From NCBI GenBank assembly GCA_964036295.1, contig OZ038467.1, positions 2,113,501 through 2,177,500 on the forward strand: 64,000 bases of DNA, given 5' to 3'. The first letter of the stretch is position 1. Every line of letters starts with the position of its first letter. Positions 21,464 to 33,627 of the stretch are shown piece after piece. Below the pieces are notes generated by a model. The model was not told where the DNA came from, made no database searches, and saw only the letters and a list, made by a program, of their open reading frames with translations. The position numbers and the translations under genes were made by a program. This stretch comes from Plumapathes pennacea. Taxonomy: Eukaryota > Cnidaria > Anthozoa > Antipatharia > Myriopathidae.

Positions 21464-21701
21464 ACGTCACGCTCAGGTTGGTGTCCTAACACGTTGTGAC
21501 AAATTTGGGCTAACTCCACATCAAAGACATCGTTTTGTTTCTTTATTCATTTTTGCAGTAGTCGTTCCTCAGGAGTGTACTGCAACCCGACTTTCACTCT
21601 GGAAAAACGAACCAGCAAAGTTCTGCTAAAAGAACATGGCATAAATGTATTTTGACGCAACTGTGGGCACTCCCAGCATCCACGAGCCCAAGAATGACGA
21701 C
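21464..21701 (+). pseudogene. HPS4 3' end duplicate (broken, intron retained)
   Basis: Closely matches the end of HPS4 exon 13, intron 13, exon 14 and the start of the 3' UTR (16340-16650). Shared blocks include CGTCACGCTCAGGTTGGTGT, TCAAAGACATCGTTTTGTTT, the acceptor region TTTTTGCAG, AAACGAACCAGCAAAGTTCT and CCCAAGAATGACGAC. About 85 bp of exon 14, coding for the ETYFQQ segment, are deleted between CTGCAA and CCGAC. Because the intron is present, the copy arose at the DNA level and not through an mRNA. It has no promoter or upstream exons and cannot make a BLOC-3 protein. Confidence 0.9.
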
Positions 21702-21945
21702 ATATGAACAATTCCACTCTAGTCGATGTTATCAGTTTTGTCTCTCAAAACGAACTTGTTCTGATTGACAGCTTTATCGACGTAAGGAGTGGAGGGAAAC
21801 TTATGAGAGTGACCAAGTTCAATTTTTTCTCGGATCTTCCCTGGTTCCCAGGTTTCTTGATCGAGTCTGAGGCTTCGACGCCTCACGCTCGTCCGCGCCT
21901 TTCGGCGCTCAGGCCTCCTATGGTAGATTTTTCGATAACAATTTA

Positions 21946-22140
21946 GGCTTAAAAAAAAAAAAAAAAAAAAAGTAAAGTAAAGTATCTTTATTTATACACG
22001 GTAAGTAATTCAGCAGAGCTGGTGGGGCCGTGCTTTAAACTCAACGTAAATCTGTTAAAAATCCCAACTGGTCGAAGGCTAACCAGTTGGCTATTTACAT
22101 CTTCCAGCACCGTATAGTGAAGATAGCCGAGTGTTAGGCA
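21946..22140 (-). mobile_element. 3' end of a retroelement (minus strand)
   Basis: Read on the minus strand, the sequence ends with ATAAATAAAGATACTTTACT followed by a TTTAC-type tail and a homopolymer of about 20 bases. Such tails are typical of LINE/SINE 3' ends in invertebrates. Only the 3' portion is recognisable, and no reverse transcriptase is encoded in it. Confidence 0.55.
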
Positions 22141-22797
22141 CTATCTTAAGCTATTTCTGAAATTTCAAAAACGAGTGCAAGAGTCCAGATGGTACTTTAT
22201 ACAAATTCAATTTCTCAAATTCAAAAAGTTTCTCACCTCAGTCGTTTGCACGTTGTTTGGAATATATAATGAATAGGCTTTACTCGGGGATTACTGACCC
22301 GGAAAGAAATCTAGTCAGCTATATTTAGAATATTAAAATGTCGGCACGTGGAACACTGTCCCGTGGTAATCATCTGAGAAGGACGTTTGATTTACGTCAT
22401 TTGTGTCTGAACATAGTGGAAGTTGTAAAAAAGAAACCCTTTATGAAACTTTCCGTTTTATTTATTTACTGTTTATTTTTATGTATTTATGAAACTCTTA
22501 AGATTTCTGATGCGGTGCAACACAACTCCGGCAAACTTCTGTAGCGGCATCACGCGCCAGACCCCTGCAGACAAAGGTCACGGCTAAAACGTGAGTAAAT
22601 TTGCATAATGCGGTAATGCGCGTGCGGTTTAGACAATGCGCCTGCTCAGTAAGTACATCGCTGACCGAAGCTCGCGGGAACCACCTCGTACCGCTCAAAA
22701 CAAACCGGGACTTCACCAGATTCAGTGCAGCCGTCCTGAAAATGATTCACTTTCGTTTACAAAGTCCTGAAGACCACTGATATCTGGCGTTCATGAA
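22141..22797. other. Spacer and likely promoter/5' UTR of PHKG
   Basis: No gene supported. The last 250 bases before 22798 are richer in CpG than the DNA further left and probably include the PHKG transcription start. A short upstream ATG (22793, ATGAAATGA) overlaps the chosen start and could act as a minimal upstream reading frame. Confidence 0.4.
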
Positions 22798-25700
22798 ATG
22801 AAAGACATCGACCTTGAAGATGGTTTCTTGATAGGGACTGAGACAACAGGAGGCTTTTCGGATAAATATGAAGCGAAGGAAAAGCTTGGCGCGTGAGTAA
22901 TGTTTTCATGTAAAACGCATCAATTAATTTCTTGTTATGTTTGTTATTTTGTCGTGGCCTTGGCCTCTTCTGGTATATAGTATTGTAGATTCTGATTCGT
23001 AACTCATCTCTTGGACTTTAAAGTTAAAGCCAGCAGCCTGAAAAAGAAAATAGTCGATTCGACTCGTGCGTCTGGTTTATTATAAATAGCCGGCGTTGTT
23101 GCTGTAAAGTTTTGGCCTGCTACGTTTAATAAAATTGGTTTTCTTTCGTAAAGATTGAAGTCTCCACAGGGATTCCAGACTTTTGACAACTCTAACAGTT
23201 TGTTTTTTGTTTTTCTTGCCGGAATTTTTACCACTAAACTCTTTTACAAATTGCGTATTTCCTTCGCATCACATGATTTTGCGGGGCGCCCACACGCATT
23301 GTTTAAAACCTGTTCAGGCCATGCTTCACAATGAAGCACTTATGTAACTATGGAGAGAGAAATATGAAAGTATCACGGAAAGTTTGGCCATGCATGTCTT
23401 TATTGATACTTTGCATCCTTTCAAGACTACATAATTTGTCTGTCAACACTATATTTTGATCTCAGTACCCAAGATGGGATAGTTGAACAAACAGGTCTCA
23501 CTAAATCACTCATACACAATGCTGCTCTGGTTGGGGTCCACAGCCTACAAAAAAATAATATTCTTCTCATCAAAGGTATAGTTACCAGATACATTGTCAG
23601 ACAGCGAAAAAACAGAGTTCAGTCGGTAGAAAGTGAACAATCACCACAAACAGTTGCAGTTCCGAATACAGTTTCATGTATGCCGTCACCATCAAGAGCC
23701 CTAAGACGTGCGCAAAGGAACAGATGATGAAATCCTTTACTTTGCGACTGCTGACCAACATCTTGTTGATAGTCAAATGCCCGGCTGGGCAGGCACAAAC
23801 TCTAGTCAAATGCCTGGGGTATGCCCGGGGGGTTAAGTAAATACTATTTATATTATTTATATATTAAGTAAATATATTTTGTTGAAATAAAATGTATGCC
23901 TGACTTTAGAAGCAACAGGGATGCTATAGATAATTATTATTTATTAAGTTAAGACTGTTCTGTGTGTTATTACAGTGGAGTGTCAAGTGTAGTGTGGAGA
24001 TGCATAAACAAAGCTACAGGAGAGGAATTTGCCGTCAAGATTATTGACAAGCTGTTGGACCAGGGAGACGTGGATATCGTAGGAGCAACAAAAGATGAAA
24101 TTGATGTTCTTCGCCAACTACAAGAGCACCAAAATATCAGTATGTGACATCAGTAATCAGTAATGACATGAGTTGGAAATGAGTCAGCTTCTTTAGAATT
24201 ATCACAATATTACTTAATATAGGCTAGTTTTTACTAGTGCATAAACATAAGCACAAGAGGGCGACAGTGCAACTTATGGTAAGCATAAGGAATGGAAGCA
24301 ATTCCATTCCTTATGCTTATGTCACAGTGTCACTCTCTTGTTGGTTACTTTACTTATGTTGCAGCGAAAACCAGCCCTAAGGGTAATCTTTATATAAAGT
24401 GGTGGTCAATACAGCTAGACCCACAAGTGTATCAATTTTTGTTGTCACATCCTGTCATAGGTTTGACCTTAATACTGAAGTGATATCAAATTATGATGCC
24501 TTTTAGTGCAGTGTCAGTCCTGTAGTGCTGGTATTAATCTCCAGTTCTTTACATGATAGTGTCTTTATGCTTGCCTTGTATAGAGGACAAGTATTATGAT
24601 AAATCAGGTGGCAAAGATGGCATGTCTGTTGTGTGTTCAGCCTGGTGCTTGTTCAGTATTTACCTGTTTGCTGTGCAGTGTGTATCCATCATCACAAATT
24701 TTGTGACCCATCAGAAGCAAAAATACGCTGCTGGTTGATGCATATTTCCAATGCCAACTGGAGTCAGAGCCATAATAATAATGTAATATATTGTTTGGTT
24801 TATTTTCAGTTGGTCTGGTGGATGTCTTTGAATCTGCAGCATTTTTCTTTCTGGTATTTGAGATGTAAGTAACCTGACAACAATACCTATAGGAATTTAC
24901 TGTTCTAAAGGCTGTTTCACACAGTATAGCAAGCACAAACACAAATGAACAGTAATGTATGCTAAAATTTGTGAAGCAAACATGAGAGAATGGAAACTTT
25001 TCCATTTCTTGCACTTGCGCTTGTGCTTGCTTTACTCATGCGAACCAGCCTTAGCAGTTTGAAGCTTTCCTCCTGACTGTAGTCAAATTGAACATAAATA
25101 CATCAACATGAATTTGTTACAATTTATGCATTATAACCATCTGACAAAATCTCTTTCTTTGTGTACACCAGAGCCACCAAAGGAGAATTATTTGACTACC
25201 TGACAGAAGAGGTCACCTTGTCGGAAAAGAAGACTAGGTAATGTCAATATTACGATACACCATGTGAATAGAAAGGCTGTGAGAGTGGTATATAAGAAAT
25301 AATTACTACTGGTTAAACATTATGTCAAGTCATCCTAATAAGGTCTCAGTATTGTTCAACCACCTTATTTGCACACAGTTTGTATAAAGTGTTACTTTAT
25401 GGAATCATTATTATACCATGCTTTGCATGACAACCGTATATACGTCTGATTGTCCCTGAATCCTTTGCAGAGACTAATCAACAAATTCAAAATGGATGCC
25501 ATAAGCGTGCAGTCTTGATTTCCTCCAACCATCACAATAATTACTATACTACACTGTGTTGATTTCTTATTCTAATTTGTTATTATTAGGTCTTCCATTA
25601 TATTACATGCTCATAATATGCAAACTTTAAAGATAGCAATCAAGATTAACAATAACTGGATGGAGACTCAGGCTTTTATGTGCATGACTAGCAAATATGT

Positions 25701-28409
25701 TAGGCCATCTCTGATTCCCCTCTTTAACCTATTGTTTGATATTCCTTCTACCTCACAACAGGAGGATTATGCATGACGTGTTCAAAGCTGTACAGTTTAT
25801 ACACAGTAAAGACATTGTACACAGGGACATGAAGGTATTGCTGTTTTAAAATATTTGTGTTGACTGTACATACAGTACATGGAGAGTTAAGAGGCAGAGC
25901 CCAACAGTATTGTATAGTTTCTTGTACAATTAATAATATATTGTTGTTTTGTGATGTTGCCTTGTAGCTTGAAAACATCCTTCTTGATGCTGACCTTAAC
26001 ATCAAGATCTCAGACTTTGGCTTTGCAGTGATGCTAAAGGAAGGCGAAGTGTTGACAGGTAGTTAGCACTTCTTTGATCACTTCCAGGACTCCTCACTTT
26101 ATGATACAACTGTACTATAATATTATCTTTATATATGTTGTATAGTATATTTTGATATTCAAATCCAGAAATGAAATTTGAGTTCCTTCTTAGACACCAT
26201 ACACTTGTCTACTGTACAATTCATCACACTACACTACAGCAAACCAACCAAGCTACAGAACACCACACTGCTGAACTACACCAAACTTTGGTCTTGAGTT
26301 GTGTTGCTGCTCTGCATTTCTCTCCTCTGTTCTGAACCAGTGACACTAATGTTTTGTATCACAGAGTCCTGTGTGATTGCTGTTTTTTAAAATGTTAGAT
26401 TTTTAACTATTCACTCTGTACCATTTCTTAATGTCTGCCTTCATCAGAACTCTGTGGAACTCCTGGCTACTTGGCACCTGAGGTGCTGCAGTGCTCCATG
26501 TTTCCTGATGCCCCAGGTTATGGCAAAGAAGTTGACATGTAAGTAGAATATTGTTAATACCTGGTAATACATGCCTTACAAGCCACACTTAACTGACTGC
26601 ATGCAAGATGTCAGGGAAAAAAGAGAAAAAATTGCACTTATCAGTCACTGACCCAACAATCACTCAAAGTTGAAAACACACTTGTGCCCTTTTGATCCTT
26701 AGTAATGCAATGATTTCATTTTTCAGATGGGCATGTGGAGTTATGATGTATACACTGTAAGTACTTGAAGACAGATATTTAATATGTTTAAAATTGTTCT
26801 GGCAGCCATGCCAATGTATTTTAGACTTGCTCCAGGCCACCCTCCCTCCCTCCCTTAGTTTCTTTCTGGGTCTAACACTGAGTGACCACACTGAGGGTCT
26901 GAAGGAGTTAGGACTTGGAGAAATTGCAGTGTGAGAATAAAGGGATTAATTTTTGTTTGACAGATTGGTTGGCTGTCCTCCATTTTGGCATCGTCGACAG
27001 GTTGTCATGTTGAGGTCGATCATGGAAGGCAAATATCAGTTCCACAGTCCTGAGTGGGATGACATCTCACCTGCTGCTAAAGATCTGGTGGGTACTCCAG
27101 TTAATTAGCAAAGCACAGAAATTCAAGTTTTGAGATGTGAAGTTTTGTCTTTAGAGGTGTGGTCCATTAACCATTTCACCCCCAAGGGTGATCAACTTCG
27201 ATTTTCTCCTTCAGTTTCTCACCAGAAATATATCATATAGTAAGGAGAACTTGGCTTTTGATACCTTGCTCAGATGATAGCTGATTAGACTATCAATTCT
27301 CACTACATCACTCATACATTTCCTTCTGAAAAGGTTGGGAGAATTTGCATTTTGAGCTTGGGAGTGAAAGGGTTAAGAGGGAGTGGGATTGTACACAGTC
27401 TGGACATCAGACCACTCACAACAAATGAGAAGCACAAGAGGAATGTAGAGACCATAGGACTTTAAGATGCTAACACTGTTTATGTCAGGAATGGTGTTTA
27501 AATTAGACACTATGTAACTACATAAAATTGACTTAACTGCCTCAGATAGAGTAAAAAACTCACCATTTCCATAACATTTACCTTAGTGTGCATTTGATTG
27601 ACAGATCTCAAAACTACTTGTGGTTGACCCTAACACCAGATTCAGAGCAGAGGAGGCCTTGAGACACACATGGTTTGATGGCGTTCAGGTACAGTGTTCA
27701 GTTCACCTCACTGATACAACACTGACCAGCTTCATCTTTTCACGCCCATGTTCATGAATCTGTTTCTGTTGCTGAATAATCTTTAGCTATTTGAATTCTG
27801 AGAGTTGGCGACTCACAGTGTAACTTCTAAACACAATTATTGTTCATCATTTACCCTTCTCACCCGTTCTTTTCTTCAGGCTGCAAGAAACGAAAGGTAT
27901 TCCGCAAGGTGGAAGTTTAAGGTGGGTTATATATCCTTTATCTGCAACCTTTCCCAACTTGCCCATGGATCTTAGAGTTTCAGATATAAACAGTAATTGA
28001 TCTCTCCACGTCATTTCTTATTGAGTGTTTTATTCATTTTGTTTGATGACTTAAGGGTGCTGTTCTTGCTGTGCTCGCCATGAGGGAGTTCCAACGCTTG
28101 CTGCAGTCCAGATATCAACCCGTCACATTTGACGTCATTTTGAGGGAACCTTACGGCGTCAAATCAGTTCGTAAACTCATCGACGGTTGCGCGTTCAGAA
28201 TATACGGACACTGGGTGAAAAGAAACAAAGATGAGCAACAGAACAGAGCCGCACTGTTCGAGAATAAGCCTCACAAGGAGAAGTACAACGGCATGCAAGA
28301 TGGCGTGCATTCTGCTTTGCAATATGAACTTTCGTTCAGAATGGCCTCCTTCGGACATTTTAAGCCGACGAGGAAAGTCGCACTGAGTCACGAAGGGGCG
28401 AAGGAATGA
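22798..28409 (+). CDS. PHKG: Phosphorylase b kinase gamma catalytic subunit
   Basis: Twelve exons: 22798-22892, 23976-24139, 24810-24864, 25172-25237, 25762-25834, 25968-26058, 26448-26538, 26727-26756, 26964-27087, 27605-27688, 27880-27921, 28056-28409. All junctions keep phase, giving 422 residues (human PHKG1/2 about 390-406). The protein kinase fold is complete: glycine loop LGAGVSSVV (30-38), VKII lysine, HRD as VHRDMKLEN, DFG as ISDFGFA, and [11 protein letters not shown] with APE. A Glu stands just before LCGTP, where many kinases carry a phosphorylated residue; vertebrate PHKG has Glu there too and is constitutively active when freed from the holoenzyme. The C-terminal exon (from about residue 306) carries the [17 protein letters not shown] region, matching the family's calmodulin-binding autoinhibitory tail. 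The enzyme phosphorylates and activates glycogen phosphorylase. The start is the ATG at 22798, because the ATG five bases upstream stops after two codons. Confidence 0.94.
24221..24380. repeat. MITE-like palindrome, GCTGGTTTTCGC-type ends, copy 1
   Basis: The outer ends GGCTAGTTTTTACTAGTGCA and AGCGAAAACCAGCC are imperfect inverses, and the centre (GCATAAGGAATGGAAGCAAT then its inverse ATTCCATTCCTTATGC) folds back. It lies in PHKG intron 2. Related copies are at 24906-25054, 45216-45323 and 46255-46513. Confidence 0.75.
24906..25054. repeat. MITE-like palindrome, GCTGGTTTTCGC-type ends, copy 2
   Basis: Ends AAAGGCTGTTTCACACAG and GCGAACCAGCCTT are inverse. The interior has AGCAAGCACAAACACAAATG and the inverse-like TTGCGCTTGTGCTTGCTTTA, plus a TGGAAACTTTTCCA hairpin. 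In PHKG intron 3. Confidence 0.75.
27168..27376. repeat. MITE-like repeat, CCCTTTCACTCCCAA family, copy 3
   Basis: Begins TTAACCATTTCACCCCCAAG and ends TTGGGAGTGAAAGGGTTAA. It shares TTCTCCTTCAGTTTCTCACC and the TCATACATTTCCTTCT block with the other copies. In PHKG intron 9. Confidence 0.8.
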
Positions 28410-28866
28410 TTTCTGCGAGAGTCATGTCGTAGAAAGCAAAACAGCACAGGTTCAGGAGATTGGTTTTAAAGCCCCGCTGTTCATACTGTGCTAACCGTGG
28501 ATTCAAATGAGTTTGGACAACTTTGACAACCTGACTCAGAATGCAAGTGTCTTTTGTACTGGACATTGACAAGAAAATTCCAACGGCAGCGTGACACGAA
28601 TAAGTTATTATTTTTATACAGTAATATGCCATATACTGTACAGTATTAGATTTTTTTGTATTTCTATTTCAGTAGATATGACGTTTTCTACTCGGAAATC
28701 AACCTTACGGGCCTGCCAGTGTGATTTGAATGAAAATTAATTGATTTTTTTTTTTGTTGTTGTTGTTGTTCCTCTAGCAAAATTTTCTGAGAAAATTAAC
28801 CAAAGTACGGACTTCTCGCAAACTCGGTATTCTAGTTAATTTTGGATTATTCCCTCTTGTTGTTGT

Positions 28867-28871
<5 letters not shown>

Positions 28872-28904
<33 letters not shown>
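28872..28904. repeat. Poly-T homopolymer
   Basis: A T run of about 33 bases in the PHKG 3' flank. Seen directly; exact length is prone to sequencing error. Confidence 0.9.
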
Positions 28905-28906
<2 letters not shown>

Positions 28907-29125
28907 GATGAATTTTCATTCAGTCCTGGTGGGTGAGGGGTGACGTCATGACGTTATGAAGTGTCGAGGGGATGGGAGGGAGGGGAAGGGGTAAATGAAA
29001 TCTCAGCGGCTGTGCCGTAAGTACGTCGACTTGGCAAAACGCAGTTGATCTGGGTACGTATTAAATTTAAGAAACTGGGGCAAGGACGTGCAGTGTGGAG
29101 GGACTGGTGACTATAGAACTGCAGG

Positions 29126-29205
29126 CTCAGTCCCCAGCCGTCGATGTACTCTCCCCACCTTGACGGGGATCGCGGGCGCCGAAGCACCGACGGGTGGGGA
29201 CTGAG
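29126..29205. repeat. GC-rich inverted repeat CTCAGTCCCCAGCCGTCG
   Basis: The left arm at 29126-29143 (CTCAGTCCCCAGCCGTCG) is mirrored at 29188-29205 (CGACGGGTGGGGACTGAG) with one mismatch, around a 44-base GC-rich loop. It would form a strong stem in RNA or DNA. No coding or known RNA family is recognised. Confidence 0.8.
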
Positions 29206-29678
29206 GTGAACTACATCTCCTTATTTTGCTTAGCCAATCAGTGGACCGTTTCTCGGCCACATTTTGCTTCTGTTTCAGAACGAGGCCCAGTGCCACGTGA
29301 TAAATGAACGTGTAAAACAGCTGATTTTCGCGTGGAAAACTTCGACTCCTTTTGAAACAGTGAAAAATCAACCCCAGAAGTGGTCTGTTCTAGACCTTTG
29401 AAAAAGAAAATGACTTTATTGATAATATATTGTTTAGAAGTATTTACAAGTAACGTGTCTGTTCAATACAAATGTAATTACCTTTTGTAATTTGTACATA
29501 GATAATTTTACTTACTGGAACAACCTTTATCCGGACAGTTTTACAACTTTATTGTTTTATTGTCGCTCGATCTGAATTTCTTGTACATTATCTGGGGAAC
29601 ATACATTTGAACATATCGCTAATATCTGTATTAGTTGTCACGGCGAAACTTTGGAGAAACATGAAATAGTGTTTTAAG

Positions 29679-29684
29679 AATAAA
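29679..29684 (+). terminator. Candidate PHKG polyadenylation signal
   Basis: AATAAA about 1.27 kb past the PHKG stop. If used, the 3' UTR includes the 29126-29205 stem-loop. Use is unproven. Confidence 0.3.
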
Positions 29685-29794
29685 AGGGACGATTGGCCGG
29701 GTGTGAGTGTAGCCTTACCATATTTTGGAAAATCGGCCCTGGTTTCCCGTTCATTTTTGTGTTCAATTTCCCGGCTATTTATTTGTCCCTGTCA

Positions 29795-29950
29795 GATGAT
29801 AGATTACCCTGGGTTCCAAAGGTTTCTCGCTCTTGGCCGCGTAGAGCTGGGGCCGAAATCACGGGCGGCGGGGGGCTGGGGGGACGCGGCCGCGCAGCCC
29901 GGATTTCCGAGAGCGAGAAACCTCTGGAACCTAGGGTAATGATAGATGCC
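29795..29950. repeat. MITE-like element with GC-rich core
   Basis: The arms TTACCCTGGGTTCCAAAGGT and its inverse (ACCTCTGGAACCTAGGGTAA) continue into TTTCTCGCTC / GAGCGAGAAA. They enclose a GC-rich core of about 75 bp (GGCGGGGGGCTGGGGGGACG, GCGGCCGC). Looks like a non-autonomous hairpin element. Confidence 0.8.
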
Positions 29951-32900
29951 CAAATAAAGCATTGAGACACGACACTGAGACTGAAAATACAGTTCCACTT
30001 CGTGATGAAATTCCGTTTCTCCAGGCTTCGAGCGATATCAAGATACACCTTCCCCGTCTGGTTTCTATGGTGACTTAAAACTTGATCTCATGCACTTTAA
30101 AATGCAAAATATCGCGCGCGAACCCGCACAACAACAGCTTGAACGGCTGCTGTTAGAATGTACCTAGCCAGCGGCTTTCACTTTATTGGTCACATTTGCA
30201 CATGTTTCATTCGACTGATCACCTACACTTTCACGTGTGTATATTTTACCAAGTTGGACCATTACTCTATAGCACTAAACGGACATTATCTGGTTAAAGT
30301 CTGCAAAAAATGAGTCACAAATACTGGTTTGAAAATATATGGCCGGCTTGGCCCCAACAGTTTGGGCAGTTGTAGTGAAGCAAAAAAAAAGGGCGTTTTA
30401 ACTCACTCAGATCATCCAACTTGTAAACGTTTTGTTGAATTGGATGCTGGAGTCCAAAGCTTTCCAGGTAAAGAATTGACGGGGAGGAAACAGCGACGCC
30501 CAGCCACAGCTTGTCATGCTTGCATATTTCGGAGCGATTTCGGTTGTCAAGGATACCGCCTCTAGTCGGCTGAGGCGCAGCTGCCTTCGGGTGGCAGACT
30601 GCATTGAATCATCATCCAAATTGATCATCATCCAAATAAAATTGTTACACAGAAACTGCTTTCATGTCCCAACTAGCGGATTCCCAAATATGGGCTTTCA
30701 CCCGCGAGTGCCGACTCACCTCAGAGTTAATCAGGAAATTCGTATTCAAGCCGTGTCCCTCCCATAGTCAACGCAAATAAAAATTAACCACTGACGACAT
30801 AAATACGATATTTTGATGTTGAGTCTGTCTGAAAGATGCGACTCGACTTGTCGAACTTTTCGACTCAGGAGTTATACGTTTTGAAAATACACGGCTTTTG
30901 AACAATTTCAGTTACAGCCACACACCAATATCATACCAGCGGTTACGTAATGAGTCTGTCTGTCTGTCTTGGATTACGTCATCGCCTCGTTTAGCCCAGT
31001 CGCGGTGACATCATCGGCGTGTCCCAGAGTCCAACGGTTCTCGGCACGTACACGTTGTGAGACAATATTCATTTTTTCTTTATCTATTTTTCCTAGTTCT
31101 ACCATTTACCACTACAGTATTATGTATTTCTGATTTTTAAGTTACGGTGGGTACCCGAATTCTCCAGGCGATTATCTTCAAACGTCATATCCGATCTATT
31201 GTATCTCACAGTTTTGAAAGTAGAGAACCATTAAAAAAAGTAACACATTGAAACTGCATTTCCATTTTGAGACCATTTTCGTCGACCGACTCCGAGTCGA
31301 GATCCCGTCGTGAAGACTGGGGACAACTACGTCATGCGCAAATTAATGTTCCCTGAGCCGCCATGTTGGGAGTGATTAGCATTTCGTGAAGTTTGTTGTG
31401 TTTTATGAAGATTCTTCTGAGGATAACAAGGATAAGAGGTATAGTTCCTGATCTACACATTTTTGTCCTTTGCCAGACACGTATAGACGTGCTGCAATAA
31501 CGGAGGACTGGTAGTTTAGAATGCTTGTTTGAGCTCCTTCGCTCGTGTTCGGACAATGGCTCGATTTGGATTATGAAACAGCTTTGCTGCGGTGAACTCC
31601 ACTCGTGTAGACGTTTCCTTGGTGTATTAAGAGGTACAGCTTTAATATGAATTATACTTCTAGTGGCGGATTTAGTCTCAAAATTGATGTTCGGTCATAA
31701 CACAGAATCTTTGTTCCAGCTTGTGTATAACGTCCTTCGCGAAGACGACAGTCTCTGTTACCGAGACGTATTGGTTGCTGTTTTTTGACTAATGTTACTT
31801 CAAACTGTGGAGGTTTTACGATAAAACGACTCGCCTCGACACGTTTAAAGATGATCTCATTTCGACCTTCAGCTCAAGCTTCGTAATGCACAGTCATCTA
31901 TTGAATGTACACAGCTCCCATTTTGGGTGTATGGTCGCCAATTAATTTCGTTTTGCAACATATCTTGTCAGGTCTGATGAAATATGAACGTCTGTCATTT
32001 CAGAAACTAAAGTCTGCGTTATGGAAGAGAAAAATCTGCAGATGTTTGAATCGAAATACTTGCGTCTTCGAACGCAATTTTTATAAATTCATCAAACCGA
32101 ATTCATCGCTGTACTGATGTTAATTCGTGGGGACAGACATAAAGACTGGACATATTTGATGGAGTGCTTTTACGATTCTTTCTGTCGTGCTTTATGTTGA
32201 GGGTGGTTTTGTTGCGAAAGCCAACGTGATTTAAAACGCTGTGATCGAGAACAATATCGGCCGAAGGAAGTGAAAGGCGTCGAGTCGTCAACGGGCATTT
32301 CAAAGTCGACGTATCTTCAGCTCTGCTAATGTTTGAGTTTCCGTTCACTCTGACATAATTCAGCGCAAATGAGAAAATGGTACTTTTTTTAAAATTCCCC
32401 TGTAAGTTTTGTGCGACTGTAAAGATGTCGCAGTATTGCCCTTTGTATTAAACCTTGAGACCGTTTGCGTTTGTATGAAGTTATTATTATCCAGCCGGAG
32501 GCATTTTTTTTATATTTCATTTCATTGTCTTTTATTGGCTGATGTTTTTTTCTTTTCGTTACAAAACCCTATTCATTAAAAACAGCTCAAACACTGATAA
32601 GTACATAAACCATGTTTGCATGAGAGGAATTTGTTAAATTTTCTCCTGCTATGATATTTAAATTTGTATTATCTCTAATGTACTGTACAAGGCATCCAAC
32701 TGTAAGACCCTCCACTGTCAGACAAAACATTAGCTATCATGAAACATTACTTTTACTGAAAAGTAAAGTATTAGGAATTAAAGAATTAAATGAAATCCTG
32801 ACATGGTTTTTAGATGTTGATTTGTGGGGTATGCCAAAGTCTTTGCAATGAATCGGTTCCTAATTACATGCATATTTTGTTGCCACTGCCTACTTTTTTG

Positions 32901-33315
32901 TTAGAGTATTGTTCTGATGGCGAATACTGCAACCTGTGGTAAACAAAAGTACTAATTTCCTTATATATATTTTAATTGCTATTCAAAATATGCAAAAGCT
33001 ACACCACATGTAGTTTTTGTGTTCCTATATTTCTGTGAATAGTGTGACTCAGAGATTTGAAAAGGCATATCTGTTTTGTGCTGCTATATTGACTGCTGGA
33101 ATACTGAGTTCACATCATTAGCTATTATTCTGGCAGTTGAACAATGTCGACTAGTTATTGACTCCATGTTTTATTGTGTACACACATACTAAACATTTTC
33201 AATATTGGAAAAAAGGGGAGTCAGGTTTTTTGGAATAAGACTGCACATCCTCAGAATTTACCTTCATATTTATACAATCATTTTTATTATTATAGTTTTA
33301 CAGAAACCAACACTT

Positions 33316-33466
33316 TACTCTTTCACTCACAAGTTTATAATGCAAATCTCCCAGCCATTCAAAAAGAACATACATACATAATATGACTTATGTAGTGACT
33401 TATGTCTTTTTAATTGAAAGTCCAAATTGAGATCACTGTAATCATTCCTTGGAGCGTAAGGGTAAA
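33316..33466. repeat. Diverged CCCTTTCACTCCCAA-family repeat, copy 4
   Basis: Starts CTCTTTCACTCACAAG and carries AATGCAAATCTCCCAGCCAT, ACATACATAA and ATTGAGATCACTGTAATCAT, then a GGAGCGTAAGGGTAAA end. Similarity to the better copies is weaker. It lies just upstream of the TAOK start-codon exon. Confidence 0.55.
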
Positions 33467-33627
33467 ATAGTCTTTTTTTTTTTTTAATTTTTAGTTCTGT
33501 AAGTGTGGTTTGTGTTTTCCTGAAAACAGATACAATGTATATTATTCTTGTTACTTGTCCTTTCGCTCACAGGTTTTAGAGAAGTGTCACTCGGTCCGTC
33601 TTTGGACAGAGGCCCTCTAATGTTGTT

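Larger units (their letters stand above)
28410..33572. other. PHKG 3' region and spacer up to TAOK
   Basis: No coding gene supported. It holds a TTG microsatellite (about 28757-28780), a T homopolymer (28872-28904), two inverted-repeat elements (29126-29205, 29795-29950), a candidate AATAAA signal at 29679-29684 and, further right, DNA likely to include the TAOK promoter and 5' UTR exons. Around 31340-31450 a CpG-containing stretch (GAGCCGCCATGTTGGGAG) with a possible donor after GATAAGAG could be a non-coding first exon of TAOK; this is a guess. A repeat of the CCCTTTCACTCCC family lies at 33316-33466. Confidence 0.45.

Noticed and set aside
21464..21701. HPS4 fragment as a retrocopy
   Set aside because: Intron 13 is retained, so it was copied from DNA and not from spliced mRNA.
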